Shown: positions 53,175 through 62,849, counted from the stretch's first letter. The stretch is 64,000 nt of DNA from JANWXD01 sp037446115 (GCA_037446115.1 JBBIJF010000015.1:41093-105092), one strand, 5' to 3'. Numbers and translations: made by a program. Notes: generated from the letters alone by a model not told the origin.

Positions 53175-56100
53175 ATGGTCGTCCACAGGCGTACGTATCC
53201 GGCACGGTGTGCGAGAGTGCTGGGAGTCGTTTTGGCCGCGGGAGCTGTGGCGCTTACCCAAGTCAACACCGCTTCTTTGCGTGGCACGGTGAGCGACAGC
53301 TCCGGAGCCGTGGTGGTGGGCGCAACCGTGACCGTTACCGAGGAAGCGACCGGAGTGTCGCTGTCCACGGTGAGCAACGAGGAAGGGATTTACGCTTTTC
53401 CGGTCCTGCGGCTGGGGCGCTACAGCGTTACGGCGGAGGCGAGCGGCTTCAAAAAGTCCGTCCGCAGGGGGATCGAATTGCAAGTGAACCAAACGGCGCG
53501 CTTGGATTTCGTGCTCGAAGTCGGCCCCTTGACAGAGCAGATTCTCGTGGAAGCGCCCGCGGCCGTCGTCGAACAAGAAAGCTCGACCCTGGGGCGGGTG
53601 GTCTCCAACCGGGAGGTCGTGGAGTTGCCGCTGAACAAGAGGAACTTTGCGCAGCTGGCTGTCCTGCTGCCGGGTGCGAATTTCGGAGCCCCGGGCACGA
53701 TCGGCGGCGGCGATCGTCCGGACGACCCCAGGCCGCGCTCGTCACTGTTTGTCAACGGAGTGCGCGATTCCAGCAACACGTATCTGATCGACGGCATAGA
53801 CAACTACGACCGGATCCACACGACCGTGGCCATCAAACCCTCCGTGGATGCCGTCCAGGAGTTCAAGGTCCAGACGAGCCTTTACTCGGCGGAGTTCGGC
53901 CGCAATGCCGGTGGCGTCATCAACGTGTCCGTCAAGTCCGGCACCAACCAGTTCCGGGGCACGGTGTACGAGTTCCTGCGCAACGAAAAGCTCGACGCAC
54001 GTCACTTCTTTGCTCCGCGCCAGCAGCCGAAACCGCACTATGTCCTCAATCAATTCGGCGGAACCCTGGGCGGGCCGATCGTTCGCGACAGGACCTTTTT
54101 CTTCGGCAGCTTCGAAGGGTACCGGGAGCGCAAGGGTCAGACCTTGGTGAGCACCGTGCCTACTCTCCCCATGCGGGCGGGCAATTTTTCCGGGATTGCG
54201 ACGGTCTATGATCCCCTCACGACGACGCTCCAGGAGGGCACCTACCGCAGGAATCCGTTTCCGGGCAACGTGATCCCGAGCTCGCGCTTCGACGCTCCTG
54301 CGGCGCGGTTGATCGCGCTGTACCCCGAACCCAACGCACCCGGGCTGAGCAGCAATTTCGTTCACAGCCCGGTCCGCGAGCAGAATACGGACCAGGCGGA
54401 CCTGCGTGTGGACCAGCAGCTGTTCGGGGGCGCCAGCCTGTTTGGCCGTTACTCGATCGGGGACACGACGACGATCGTTCCGGCGTTTCTGCCCGGAAAA
54501 GCCCAGGGAGGCGCCGGGTTCTCCGGGCCCAACATGCTCCGGACCCAGGGAGTGGCGGTGGGCTACGTGCATACGCTGCGCCCCAGTCTGGTGAACGAGA
54601 TGCGTCTCGGCTACACCCGCATCGCCTCGCACGTCTTTCCGTTCTTCTTCGGAGAAAACATCTCCGAGCAGGTCGGCATACCGGGCGCCAACCTCGACCG
54701 GTTCTCCTCCGGCCTGACGACTATCTCCATCGCGGGCTTCCGCGGCCTGGGTAACTCGAGCTTTCAACCGATCGCTAAGGTCATCAACACCTATCAGATC
54801 ACGGAGAATCTGAGTGTAACGTCCGGCCGCCACATTATCAAACTGGGAGTCCACTGGATTCGTCCGCAAACGGCTCACTTTCAGAGCGCCAATCCGGCGG
54901 GCCTGTTTGCTTTCAATGCAAACTTCACCAACAATCCTGCGGCCCCGGCGGGCACTGGCAACTCCATGGCCAGTTTCCTGCTCGGCTACCCGGCGAGCAG
55001 CTCACGCACGGCGCAACTTGCGCCCAACTATCACCGGAGCATCGAACACGCATCCTACATTCAGGACGACTGGAAAGTGCATCCGCGACTCACGTTAAAC
55101 CTCGGCTTGCGGTACGAGCTCATCACGCCGGCGGTAAGCATCCGAAATCACCTGAGCAACTTTGACTTTGACAAGAAAAAGGTCGTCCTGGCGGCCGTGG
55201 ACAGCTCTCGCACGGCCGGGATTCGCACGGACAAAAACAATTTCGCACCGCGGTTCGGATTTGCCTTTACGCTCAATCCCAAGACCGTTTTGCGAGGAGG
55301 CTACGGGATCTTCTACGACTCGGTGCCGCTGTTTGCCCAGCTGCGGCCCTTTCCGTTTCTGATCAGCTGGAGTCGCGTGGCCGGGGCGTTTTTCCCGGAA
55401 AACCGAATGAGCGAGGGGTTTCCCCCGGCGGATTTCGATATCCGGAGGAACGCCGCCAACCCCTTCGGCACCATCGACGCCGTTCCCTTTGACAATCCGC
55501 TCGGGTACGTACAACAGTTCAATCTGAATGTCCAGCGCGCTCTTAGCCCGACGCTGGGCCTGACGGTCGGCTATGTAGGAACGCTCGGCCGGAAGCTGCG
55601 CTGGGTGTACGACGAAAACGTACCGGAACCAGGACCGGGAGCGCTTCAGCCCCGACGGCCCTTTTATCCCTACGTGCCGAACGTTGTGGGGTTGCGGGTG
55701 AACCATGCCGAGGCTTCATCCACGTATCACTCCCTCCAGGCCATGACGGAGAAGCGACTGTCGGCCGGGCTGGCATTTCAAGTCAGCTATACCTGGTCCC
55801 ACTGGATTGACAATGCGATCTCAGAGGCAGGCTACGGCAGCTTGGGTCCCAACCCGCAGGACCTCCGCAACCGACGGCTCGAGCGCGGCAACGATCCGGC
55901 CGACATCCGCCATCGGCTGGTGGCCAGCTGGATCTACGAGCTGCCCTTCGGCCGCGGCAAGCGCTGGGCCTCCGGGGCCGGTGCGGCTTCCGCTATTGTC
56001 GGCGGCTGGCAGATCAACGGCATCACCACCTTGCAAAGCGGGCTTCCGTTCACCGTGGTGCTCGCCACGCCTGTGACCAACACGGGGACAGCCAACCGCG

Positions 56101-56441
56101 CCGATCGGATTGCGGACGGCAATCTCGGGCAATCCCAGCGGACCCTGGAGCGATTTTTCGACACCACCGCCTTCCGGACACCGCCGCCCTTTCAGTTCGG
56201 CAACGCCGGCCGGAACATTCTTTACGGGCCCGGACTGGTGAATTTCGACCTCTCGCTTTTCCGCAGCTTCCGCTTCCGGGAGCACCGGGCGCTACAATTT
56301 CGCGCGGAATTCTTCAACGCCTTCAACACACCCCAGTTCGGCCTCCCGGACGGAACACTCGGCTCCAGCTCCTTCGGAAGGATCAGTTCTCTGGCCGGTG
56401 ACATGCGGCAGCTCCAGTTCGCGCTGAAACTGCTATTCTGA
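53175..56441 (+). CDS. TonB-dependent receptor (Oar-like) with carboxypeptidase-regulatory domain
   Basis: This 1088-aa outer-membrane receptor has a signal (LGVVLAAGAVALTQ), then a CarboxypepD-reg domain at about 30-115 (TASLRGTVSDSSGAVVVGATVTV and GRYSVTAEASGF). A plug domain (about 120-250, such as LIDGIDNYDRI) and a barrel follow; the barrel ends in a C-terminal Phe (FALKLLF). It resembles Oar-type receptors widespread in Acidobacteria. It probably imports oligosaccharides made by the GH42 enzyme. GGGAGG-type purine runs precede the ATG. It lies six bases after the GH42 stop. Confidence 0.9.
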   Translation: MVVHRRTYPARCARVLGVVLAAGAVALTQVNTASLRGTVSDSSGAVVVGATVTVTEEATGVSLSTVSNEEGIYAFPVLRLGRYSVTAEASGFKKSVRRGIELQVNQTARLDFVLEVGPLTEQILVEAPAAVVEQESSTLGRVVSNREVVELPLNKRNFAQLAVLLPGANFGAPGTIGGGDRPDDPRPRSSLFVNGVRDSSNTYLIDGIDNYDRIHTTVAIKPSVDAVQEFKVQTSLYSAEFGRNAGGVINVSVKSGTNQFRGTVYEFLRNEKLDARHFFAPRQQPKPHYVLNQFGGTLGGPIVRDRTFFFGSFEGYRERKGQTLVSTVPTLPMRAGNFSGIATVYDPLTTTLQEGTYRRNPFPGNVIPSSRFDAPAARLIALYPEPNAPGLSSNFVHSPVREQNTDQADLRVDQQLFGGASLFGRYSIGDTTTIVPAFLPGKAQGGAGFSGPNMLRTQGVAVGYVHTLRPSLVNEMRLGYTRIASHVFPFFFGENISEQVGIPGANLDRFSSGLTTISIAGFRGLGNSSFQPIAKVINTYQITENLSVTSGRHIIKLGVHWIRPQTAHFQSANPAGLFAFNANFTNNPAAPAGTGNSMASFLLGYPASSSRTAQLAPNYHRSIEHASYIQDDWKVHPRLTLNLGLRYELITPAVSIRNHLSNFDFDKKKVVLAAVDSSRTAGIRTDKNNFAPRFGFAFTLNPKTVLRGGYGIFYDSVPLFAQLRPFPFLISWSRVAGAFFPENRMSEGFPPADFDIRRNAANPFGTIDAVPFDNPLGYVQQFNLNVQRALSPTLGLTVGYVGTLGRKLRWVYDENVPEPGPGALQPRRPFYPYVPNVVGLRVNHAEASSTYHSLQAMTEKRLSAGLAFQVSYTWSHWIDNAISEAGYGSLGPNPQDLRNRRLERGNDPADIRHRLVASWIYELPFGRGKRWASGAGAASAIVGGWQINGITTLQSGLPFTVVLATPVTNTGTANRADRIADGNLGQSQRTLERFFDTTAFRTPPPFQFGNAGRNILYGPGLVNFDLSLFRSFRFREHRALQFRAEFFNAFNTPQFGLPDGTLGSSSFGRISSLAGDMRQLQFALKLLF

Positions 56442-56468
56442 GGCAGGCAGGATCAACCCAGGCGTCCC

Positions 56469-57446
56469 ATGGGCCCAGCACGGCATGCCATCGCCGTAGA
56501 CGTGGGGGGCACCAAGATCGCTGCCGCGGTGGTGGATTCCGGCGGCGACATCGTCTCGCGCATCCGCCAACCCACGGACCGGCGCGGCGGAGAAGCCGTA
56601 GCCGTGCAAATTGCGGAACTGGCCCGCCAGGCCGTTGAGCAAGTGGCCCTCGCCTGGGACGCCATTGCCGCGGTGGGCGTGGACGTGCCCGGCATTTATT
56701 TTGCCGGCACAGGTGAAGTCTGGGCGCCCAACCTCCCGGGTTGGGACCGCATTCCCCTGCGGACGATGCTGGAAGCGGCCCTCCCCTGCCCTGTCGTCAT
56801 GGACAGCGACCGGACCGCATGCGTGCTGGGAGAGCAGTGGCGCGGGGCGGCGCGCGGCCTGACCGACGTGGTCTTTGTCACCGTCGGCACCGGCATCGGC
56901 GCTGGAATCATCAGCGGCGGGCGGCTCTGCCGGGGCGCGCAGGGTATTGCGGGCGCGGCCGGCTGGCTTGCACTGACGCCCCAGTCCTGCGACCTGTATC
57001 GCCAGGTCGGCTGTCTGGAAGCCGAGGTAGCCGGACCCGCCGTGGCGCGACGCGCCGCGGCGATCGCCGCAAAGCGGCCTACGCGGATGCTGGAACTGGC
57101 GGGCGGATGCCTCGAGTTGATCACGCCCGAAACCGTGGTTGAAGCCGCCCGGCGCGGCGATGCGGCGGCGCAGGAGGTCCTGGCCGAAACGGGGCGCTAC
57201 CTGGGGCTGGGTCTGGCGAACCTCGTCAGCCTCCTCAACCCCCAGATGATCGTGCTGGGCGGAGGCCTGATGGCCGGGGCGGAGTGGCTCCTGGAACCGG
57301 CCCGGCGTGAAATGATGGTTTGGGCCCAGCCCGTGGCCGCGCAGGCGGTGCGTGTGGCCCTCAGTGAACTGGGCGCGGACGCAGCCTTGCTGGGCGCCGC
57401 CCGGCTAGCCCTCGAAGCGGAATTATGTCGGCAGAACAATACCTGA
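56469..57446 (+). CDS. ROK-family protein with altered zinc motif
   Basis: This 325-aa ROK protein binds ATP with AVDVGGTKIAAAVVD and has TVGTGIGAGIISGG in the second lobe. ROK kinases usually carry a GHM and Cys-x-Cys-Gly zinc motif. Here the segment reads GAAGWLALTPQSCDLYRQVGCLE, with the His and the first Cys pair changed. It may be an atypical sugar kinase or a ligand-binding relative. It overlaps the SIS gene by 22 bases and follows the receptor by 27. The role is probably phosphorylation or sensing of the imported sugar. Confidence 0.87.
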   Translation: MGPARHAIAVDVGGTKIAAAVVDSGGDIVSRIRQPTDRRGGEAVAVQIAELARQAVEQVALAWDAIAAVGVDVPGIYFAGTGEVWAPNLPGWDRIPLRTMLEAALPCPVVMDSDRTACVLGEQWRGAARGLTDVVFVTVGTGIGAGIISGGRLCRGAQGIAGAAGWLALTPQSCDLYRQVGCLEAEVAGPAVARRAAAIAAKRPTRMLELAGGCLELITPETVVEAARRGDAAAQEVLAETGRYLGLGLANLVSLLNPQMIVLGGGLMAGAEWLLEPARREMMVWAQPVAAQAVRVALSELGADAALLGAARLALEAELCRQNNT

Positions 57447-58180
57447 ACTCGATTGAAGCAGTCATCGCACAGATCCGTACGTCACAACTGGAAAAGATTC
57501 ATCTGGCGGCAGAGAAAATGGCGGAGGCCATCGCCGCCGGCCGGCGCGTCTATCTGTTCGGCAGCGGACACTCGGTGCTTCCCGTCATGGACGTCTTTCC
57601 GCGCTACGGAAGCTTTGTGGGCTTTTTCCCTCTGTATGATCCCCGGCTGATGTGGTTCAACGTGATCGGCCCGGGCGGAGCCCGCGAGCTGTTATGGCTG
57701 GAGCGGCAGCCGGGCTACGCCCGCGTGTTCCTCCAGAGCTACTCCCTGGAGCCCGGCGACTGTATGGTGGTGTTTTCGCACGGCGGCCGAAACGCCGCCC
57801 CCGTCGAAGTCGCCGAGGAAGCGCGCCGCCGCGGTCTGAGCGTGATCGCGGTGACCTCGCTGTCCTCTCGCGCCTGCGCCCTTCCGCGGCTGGCGGAACT
57901 GGCCGACATCGCCATTGACAACTGCGTTCCGCCCGAAGACGCGCTGGTGAACGTGGGATGGCCGGAGAAAATCGCTGCAGGCTCCACGGCCGCCGCCATC
58001 GCGGTTGCCATGTCGCTCGTTGCCGAAGTCGGAGCGCGGCTGGCGGCCCGCGGAATCCATCCGCCGACGTTTGTTTCTCCGAACACACCGGGCGTCGAGC
58101 CCGATCACAACGCCCGCGTTTTTGAAGAATACACGCGCCGTTGGTACCGCCGCTCCCCCGACGTGGCGGAGACCAAGTGA
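57425..58180 (+). CDS. SIS-domain phosphosugar-binding protein
   Basis: This 251-aa protein has a single SIS domain (VYLFGSGHSVLPVMD, VVFSHGGRNAAPVEVAEEA and VIAVTSL). It matches the UPF0309-type SIS family, which includes phosphosugar isomerases or deaminase-like proteins. Its position between a ROK protein and an MFS transporter suggests it handles the phosphorylated sugar. It overlaps the upstream gene by 22 bases and the MFS gene by four (GTGA). Confidence 0.9.
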   Translation: MSAEQYLNSIEAVIAQIRTSQLEKIHLAAEKMAEAIAAGRRVYLFGSGHSVLPVMDVFPRYGSFVGFFPLYDPRLMWFNVIGPGGARELLWLERQPGYARVFLQSYSLEPGDCMVVFSHGGRNAAPVEVAEEARRRGLSVIAVTSLSSRACALPRLAELADIAIDNCVPPEDALVNVGWPEKIAAGSTAAAIAVAMSLVAEVGARLAARGIHPPTFVSPNTPGVEPDHNARVFEEYTRRWYRRSPDVAETK

Positions 58181-59337
58181 GCCCCGCCGGTATCCGCGGG
58201 CTGGAGGCCACCGCCTGCGGAGGGATGTTTGTCTTCGGCATCGTCATGGCCCTGTTGGGCTCTGTGTTGCCAGTGGTGTCGGCGGAGCTCGGCTTCGGGC
58301 TGGCGCGGGCAGGGGATCTGCTCGCCCTGATGAACCTCGCCATGCTGCTGGCCAGCCTGGCCATCGGCCCCGCCCTGGACCGCTTCGGCTTCCGCCTGCC
58401 GCTCGTTCTGGGACCGCTGCTTGCCGCTTCCGGCCTGGCCCAGATCGCCCGCGCCCGTGCGTACAGTGAGCTCCTGCTGGCCGCCCCGCTGCTCGGCGCC
58501 GGCGGAGCCGTGCTCAACACCGCCACGAACGCCCTCATCGCCGACCTTTATCCGCAGTCCAGGCCCAAGAACGCCGCCCTGAACCGCCTCGGCGTGTTCT
58601 TCGGGTTCGGAGCGCTCGGTCTGCCCCTGGCCATCGGCAGGCTGATCGAGACCGCCGGGCTGCGCCCGATCCTGCTGGGCGCAGCCGCATTGGTTCTCAT
58701 TCCTTCCCTGGCTGCGGCAGTGCTCCGCTTCCCCGGACCAAAACAGACCCGCGCCCTGCCCTTCCAACAGGTTCTGACGCGGGAGCGCCTTCCCTTGGTG
58801 GCGCTGTTTGCGGCGCTGCTGTTTTTTCAGTCGGGAGCCGAGTTTGTCATTGGAGGCTACGTCCCAACCTTTCTCACCAGGGAGATCGGCGCCGCTGTCC
58901 CGGCGGCCTCCTATCTGTTTGCCGGTTACTGGGCGGCGCTGATGGCGGCGCGGGTGCTGTTGAGCCGGCTGCTGCTGCATATTCCGGGCGAGTCGCTCGT
59001 GCCGCTGTGCGCCGCCGGATCGCTTCTGGCCACGGCAGGCTTGATCGCGTCGCAAACGCTGCCGCCGGCGGGCGCCGCCGTGATCGCGCTGGGCTTTTCG
59101 ATTTCCGGGATTTTCCCGACCGTGCTCGGCCTCGCAGGGGCACGGTTTCAAGAAGCCTCCGGGACCGTATTCGGACTTCTGTTCACTGCCGCCCTGACCG
59201 GAGGGATGCTCGCCCCCTGGCTGGCCGGGCGGGCGGCCGAGGCGGGCGGCTTGCGCTGGGGTCTCAGCGTGCTGCCCGCAGCCTTTGCTGCGATCACCCT
59301 GATCTCGCTGCGGATCCGGCGGCGCCTCCGGGGCTGA
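58177..59337 (+). CDS. MFS transporter
   Basis: This 386-aa inner-membrane protein has about 12 predicted helices. It begins with GLEATACGGMFVFGIVMALLG and has ALDRFGFRLPL between helices 2 and 3, as in many MFS proteins. It most resembles sugar permeases of the FucP/glucose-galactose type. The GTG start overlaps the SIS stop (GTGA). It probably carries the sugar released in the periplasm into the cell. It is followed 32 bases later by the FkbH-like gene. Confidence 0.88.
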   Translation: MSPAGIRGLEATACGGMFVFGIVMALLGSVLPVVSAELGFGLARAGDLLALMNLAMLLASLAIGPALDRFGFRLPLVLGPLLAASGLAQIARARAYSELLLAAPLLGAGGAVLNTATNALIADLYPQSRPKNAALNRLGVFFGFGALGLPLAIGRLIETAGLRPILLGAAALVLIPSLAAAVLRFPGPKQTRALPFQQVLTRERLPLVALFAALLFFQSGAEFVIGGYVPTFLTREIGAAVPAASYLFAGYWAALMAARVLLSRLLLHIPGESLVPLCAAGSLLATAGLIASQTLPPAGAAVIALGFSISGIFPTVLGLAGARFQEASGTVFGLLFTAALTGGMLAPWLAGRAAEAGGLRWGLSVLPAAFAAITLISLRIRRRLRG

Positions 59338-59369
59338 GGCCATAATGAAAGAGAAAGGCCGTTTTTCCG

Positions 59370-61490
59370 ATGTCGTCTTCTGCGCCGCAACCGAGCCAGC
59401 TCACCATCAGCGCCACGTTCACCGCCGAGCCGCTCGCCGAGATTCTCGGATTTTGGCTGTCGGAACTGGGACTCGGATACGGCGTCCAATTTGCGCCCTA
59501 CAACCAGGTCTTTCAACAGTTGTTGGATCCCGGCAGCCTGCTTTCGCAGAACTCCAGAGGGGTGAACGCCCTGTTGATCCGTGTCGAGGACTGGAAACGC
59601 TTCGCCAGCCCGCAGGCGGCGCAGCCGGAGGAAACGGCGCAGCGCCTGGTCCAGTCCGTCCGGGCGTTCACCGTGCGGTGTGCTGCGCCGCTGATCGTGT
59701 GCCTGTGCCCGTCGCCGGGGGAATTTTCCGAAGTCGAGTCCGTGCTGCGCTGGGAATTACAGGGGACGGCGGGAGTGCACCTTCTCACGGCCGAGGAGAT
59801 TGCGCGGCTCTATCCGGTGGACGAGGTCCACGACCCGCATGCCGACGAACTCGGACACGTTCCCTACACGCCGGACTATTTTGCCGCACTGGGGACGGCG
59901 CTGGCCCGCAAAGTTCATGCCCTGACGGCGGAACCGTACAAGGTGATCGTGCTCGACTGCGACGAAACGCTGTGGCGGGGCATTTGCGGAGAAGACGGAC
60001 CGGACGGTATCGTCCTCGACGCGCCGCGGCGGGCACTTCAGGAGTTCATGCTGCGGCAGCGCCAGGCGGGCATGCTGCTTGCCCTGTCGAGCAAGAACAA
60101 CGAAGAAGACGTGCTCGAGACCTTCCGCCGCAATCCGGAGATGCCCCTGCAGCTGGAGCACTTCGTGTCGTGGCGCATCAACTGGCAGCCGAAATCCGTC
60201 GGGCTGCGCTCGCTTGCCGAAGAGTTGGGACTAGGCCTGGACAGCTTTATCTTCGTGGACGATCTGCCCAAGGAATGCGCCGAAGTGGAGGCGCAGTGTC
60301 CGGAAGTGCTCACCCTGGCGCTGCCGCCGGATCCGGCCGAGATCCCGGAATTCCTCGCCCATATCTGGGCCTTCGACCACACCACCGTCACGGAGGAAGA
60401 CCGGCGCCGTGCCGCCATGTACGCTGAGCAGGCACAGCGGGACAAGCTGGCGCGGCAGGCGGCGAGTCTGGCTGACTTCATCGCCTCCCTCGATCTTCAG
60501 GTGCGCATCGCCCCTCCCGTTCCGGCACAGCTGCCCCGCGTGGCCCAGCTGACGCAGCGCACCAACCAGATGAACGCGACCACGCGGCGGCGCACGGAAG
60601 GCGAAATCCGTGCGCTGATGGAGTCGGGCGAAGCCGAGATTCTGGCCGTCGAGGTCAGTGACCGCTTCGGCAGCTACGGCCTCACCGGCGTGGCGATCTT
60701 CCGCGCCCGCACGGACGCTCTCGAGGTGGACACCTTCCTGCTCAGCTGCCGCGTGCTCGGCCGGGGAGTCGAGCACCGGCTGCTGGCGCGTCTGGGACAC
60801 ATCGCCGCGGAGCGGGGGCTCCCGTGGGTGGATGTGCCCTTTCAGCCGACGGCGCGCAACCGTCCGGCGCGGCACTTTCTCGAGTCGGCAGGAGCGGCGT
60901 ATCGGCAGGAGCGAGACGGCGGCGTGGTCTTCCGTTTCCGGGCGGCGGATGCGGCCGCCCTCCAGTACCGGCCGGATCAGGAGGCGCCCGCGCCCCGCGC
61001 AGTCGAGCTGCGCCCGCAAAGCCCGCGCGTCGCTTCTCGCCCGGATTACGTCAAGATTGCACGCGAACTCCGGGATCCTCGAGTGGTGCTGGAACGAGCT
61101 CGCGCGGCGGCCCGCAGGTCCGTTGTCCACCCCGCCGGGGGCGGCGAGCCGCGCACCGTTCTGGAAGCCGAGCTGGCCCGGATGTGGGAAGAGCTTCTGG
61201 GCGTACGTCCGGGCATCCGCGACAGCTTTTTTGATCTGGGCGGCCACTCCCTGATGGCGGTGGAGCTGCTGGCCCGGGTGCGCCGCCGTTACGGCGTAGA
61301 CCTTTCGCTCGAAGTCGTCTACGGCGGCCCGTTCACGATCGAAGAGCTGGCCAAGGCCGTCGAGCTGGCGCAGATTGCCGGCGTGGGCGAGGAGGAGTAC
61401 GCCGCGCTGCTGGCCGAGCTCGAACAGCTCACCGACGAAGAGGCGCGAGCGTTGCTCGAACGCGAAGCGGGCGAGCGGGGCTCGAACTGA
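59370..61490 (+). CDS. FkbH-like HAD protein fused to acyl carrier protein
   Basis: This 706-aa protein has an N-terminal helical region (1-190), then a HAD-type FkbH domain (VIVLDCDETLWRGICGEDG, Asp196 and Asp198) with KSVGLRSLAEELG and IFVDDLPKE. An acetyltransferase-like region (about 400-535, LTQRTNQMNATTRR and SYGLTGVAIF) follows. A carrier domain ends it with the phosphopantetheine Ser627 in FDLGGHSLMAVELL. FkbH proteins load glycerate-derived units onto a carrier. The last 28 residues (EEYAALLAELEQLTDEEARA) resemble NRPS/PKS docking tails. No PKS or NRPS gene is in the window. Confidence 0.88.
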   Translation: MSSSAPQPSQLTISATFTAEPLAEILGFWLSELGLGYGVQFAPYNQVFQQLLDPGSLLSQNSRGVNALLIRVEDWKRFASPQAAQPEETAQRLVQSVRAFTVRCAAPLIVCLCPSPGEFSEVESVLRWELQGTAGVHLLTAEEIARLYPVDEVHDPHADELGHVPYTPDYFAALGTALARKVHALTAEPYKVIVLDCDETLWRGICGEDGPDGIVLDAPRRALQEFMLRQRQAGMLLALSSKNNEEDVLETFRRNPEMPLQLEHFVSWRINWQPKSVGLRSLAEELGLGLDSFIFVDDLPKECAEVEAQCPEVLTLALPPDPAEIPEFLAHIWAFDHTTVTEEDRRRAAMYAEQAQRDKLARQAASLADFIASLDLQVRIAPPVPAQLPRVAQLTQRTNQMNATTRRRTEGEIRALMESGEAEILAVEVSDRFGSYGLTGVAIFRARTDALEVDTFLLSCRVLGRGVEHRLLARLGHIAAERGLPWVDVPFQPTARNRPARHFLESAGAAYRQERDGGVVFRFRAADAAALQYRPDQEAPAPRAVELRPQSPRVASRPDYVKIARELRDPRVVLERARAAARRSVVHPAGGGEPRTVLEAELARMWEELLGVRPGIRDSFFDLGGHSLMAVELLARVRRRYGVDLSLEVVYGGPFTIEELAKAVELAQIAGVGEEEYAALLAELEQLTDEEARALLEREAGERGSN

Positions 61491-61514
61491 AACCCGGCTC
61501 GGGCGCAGTCCCGG

Positions 61515-62849
61515 TCAGGCCCTGGGCGGCTTGGTGGTGACCTTCCATTTGTCTTCGTCGAAGTACAGCACCTTGCCTTCCCGGTAGGAAAGCACCGACA
61601 TCGTGATCAGCACCTGTGCGCGGGCGGCCGTCTCCACGTCCAGGGTCGGCTTCTGGCGCGTCCGCATGCAATCCAGGAAATTGGTGATGTGCGCCACGAT
61701 GTCACTGGTCTGCTCCACCGGAATTTTGATCTCTTCTTCCCCGAACTTGGCCTTGTACTCGTCGCTGATGACGCGCCGTTCCGGGCGCACGATGATATGG
61801 GGCGTAGGCCGCTCGAACATGCCGTGCTCGACCATGATCAGCGTCCCTTCGTGACCCCGGATGAGACCCGGGATGTGCTGGGAATTCGCCATCGAGGAGG
61901 TGAGCACGACGCTGTGTCCCTTGGCGTATTCGGCGATGAGGTGGAAGGTGTCGGGCACCTCGCGCTCGTCGCGGAACACCGAGGTCGTGCCGCCTGCGAC
62001 GACCTTATACGGAAACTGCGGCTCGCCCCAGCAGATATTCATGGGCGCGGCCACGTGGAAAAACAGGTCGGTGGCGATACCGCCTGAGTAATCCCAGTAC
62101 TTGCGGAAACGGAAGAAGCGGTCCGGGTCCCAGGGGCGCTTGGGCGCCGGACCGAGCCACATCTTCCAATCAATGTAGCCGTCGCCCTTGCGGTCGGGTC
62201 CGGCGTCCGGATCAATCTTCCAGTTCCACTCCCCTTCGCGTGAATTGCGGTGATAGGAGCCCTGACTCATGATCATGCGCCCGATCATGCCGTCGGCGAT
62301 CACTTTCTTGGCTTTGTGCCATTGGTCGGCCGAGGTGGTCTGGGAGCCTACCTGGAGGACGCGTTTGGTCTCCCTGACGGTATTGACCAGGTGCCGCACC
62401 TCCTCGATGGTGTGGCACATGGGTTTTTCCAGATACACGTCTTTGCCCTTGTCCATGGCCTCCAGGGCCATGCGCGCGTGCCAGTGGTCGGGTGTCGCGA
62501 TGACCACCGCGTCCACGTCGCTGCGGGCAAGCACTTCGCGATAGTCCAGATAGCCGTCGCACTTGAGCCGTTCCTTGGCAAGGTTGACGCGCCTCTGGTA
62601 GACATCGCAGACTGCGACCACCTGGCAGGCGTTGGTTTTCTCGCCGATCATGGCGAACTGGCGGGCCAGGTAGCTGCCGCGCCCGCCGACGCCGATGACC
62701 CCGACGTTGATGCGGTCATTGGCGCCGATGATGCGGCCCGGGGAGGATTTCCCCGCGGCGAAGGCTCGCGCCGCGGCGACGGCAGCGCTCGCCCCGGCGG
62801 CGCCGCGCACAAAATCACGGCGATTGAGGAAGTCGGAATTGGAAGACAT
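61515..62849 (-). CDS. Tat-exported Gfo/Idh/MocA oxidoreductase
   Basis: This 444-aa exported oxidoreductase begins FLNRRDFVRGAAGASAAVAAA, a Tat signal (R-R-D-F-V). NVGVIGVGGRGSYLARQF is the Rossmann motif, and VYLEKPMCHT the catalytic-region motif. The large C-terminal domain contains MWLGPAPKRPWDPDRF and WDYSGGIATDLFFHV, as in the secreted sugar-modifying subgroup. GGAGAG precedes the ATG. It is convergent with the FkbH-like gene (24 bases). The substrate is unknown. Confidence 0.9.
   Translation of the reverse strand: MSSNSDFLNRRDFVRGAAGASAAVAAARAFAAGKSSPGRIIGANDRINVGVIGVGGRGSYLARQFAMIGEKTNACQVVAVCDVYQRRVNLAKERLKCDGYLDYREVLARSDVDAVVIATPDHWHARMALEAMDKGKDVYLEKPMCHTIEEVRHLVNTVRETKRVLQVGSQTTSADQWHKAKKVIADGMIGRMIMSQGSYHRNSREGEWNWKIDPDAGPDRKGDGYIDWKMWLGPAPKRPWDPDRFFRFRKYWDYSGGIATDLFFHVAAPMNICWGEPQFPYKVVAGGTTSVFRDEREVPDTFHLIAEYAKGHSVVLTSSMANSQHIPGLIRGHEGTLIMVEHGMFERPTPHIIVRPERRVISDEYKAKFGEEEIKIPVEQTSDIVAHITNFLDCMRTRQKPTLDVETAARAQVLITMSVLSYREGKVLYFDEDKWKVTTKPPRA

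Noticed and set aside
59345..60427. Plus-strand frame of 360 codons within the FkbH-ACP gene
   Set aside because: It is a shadow frame of the recognised HAD/FkbH domain.
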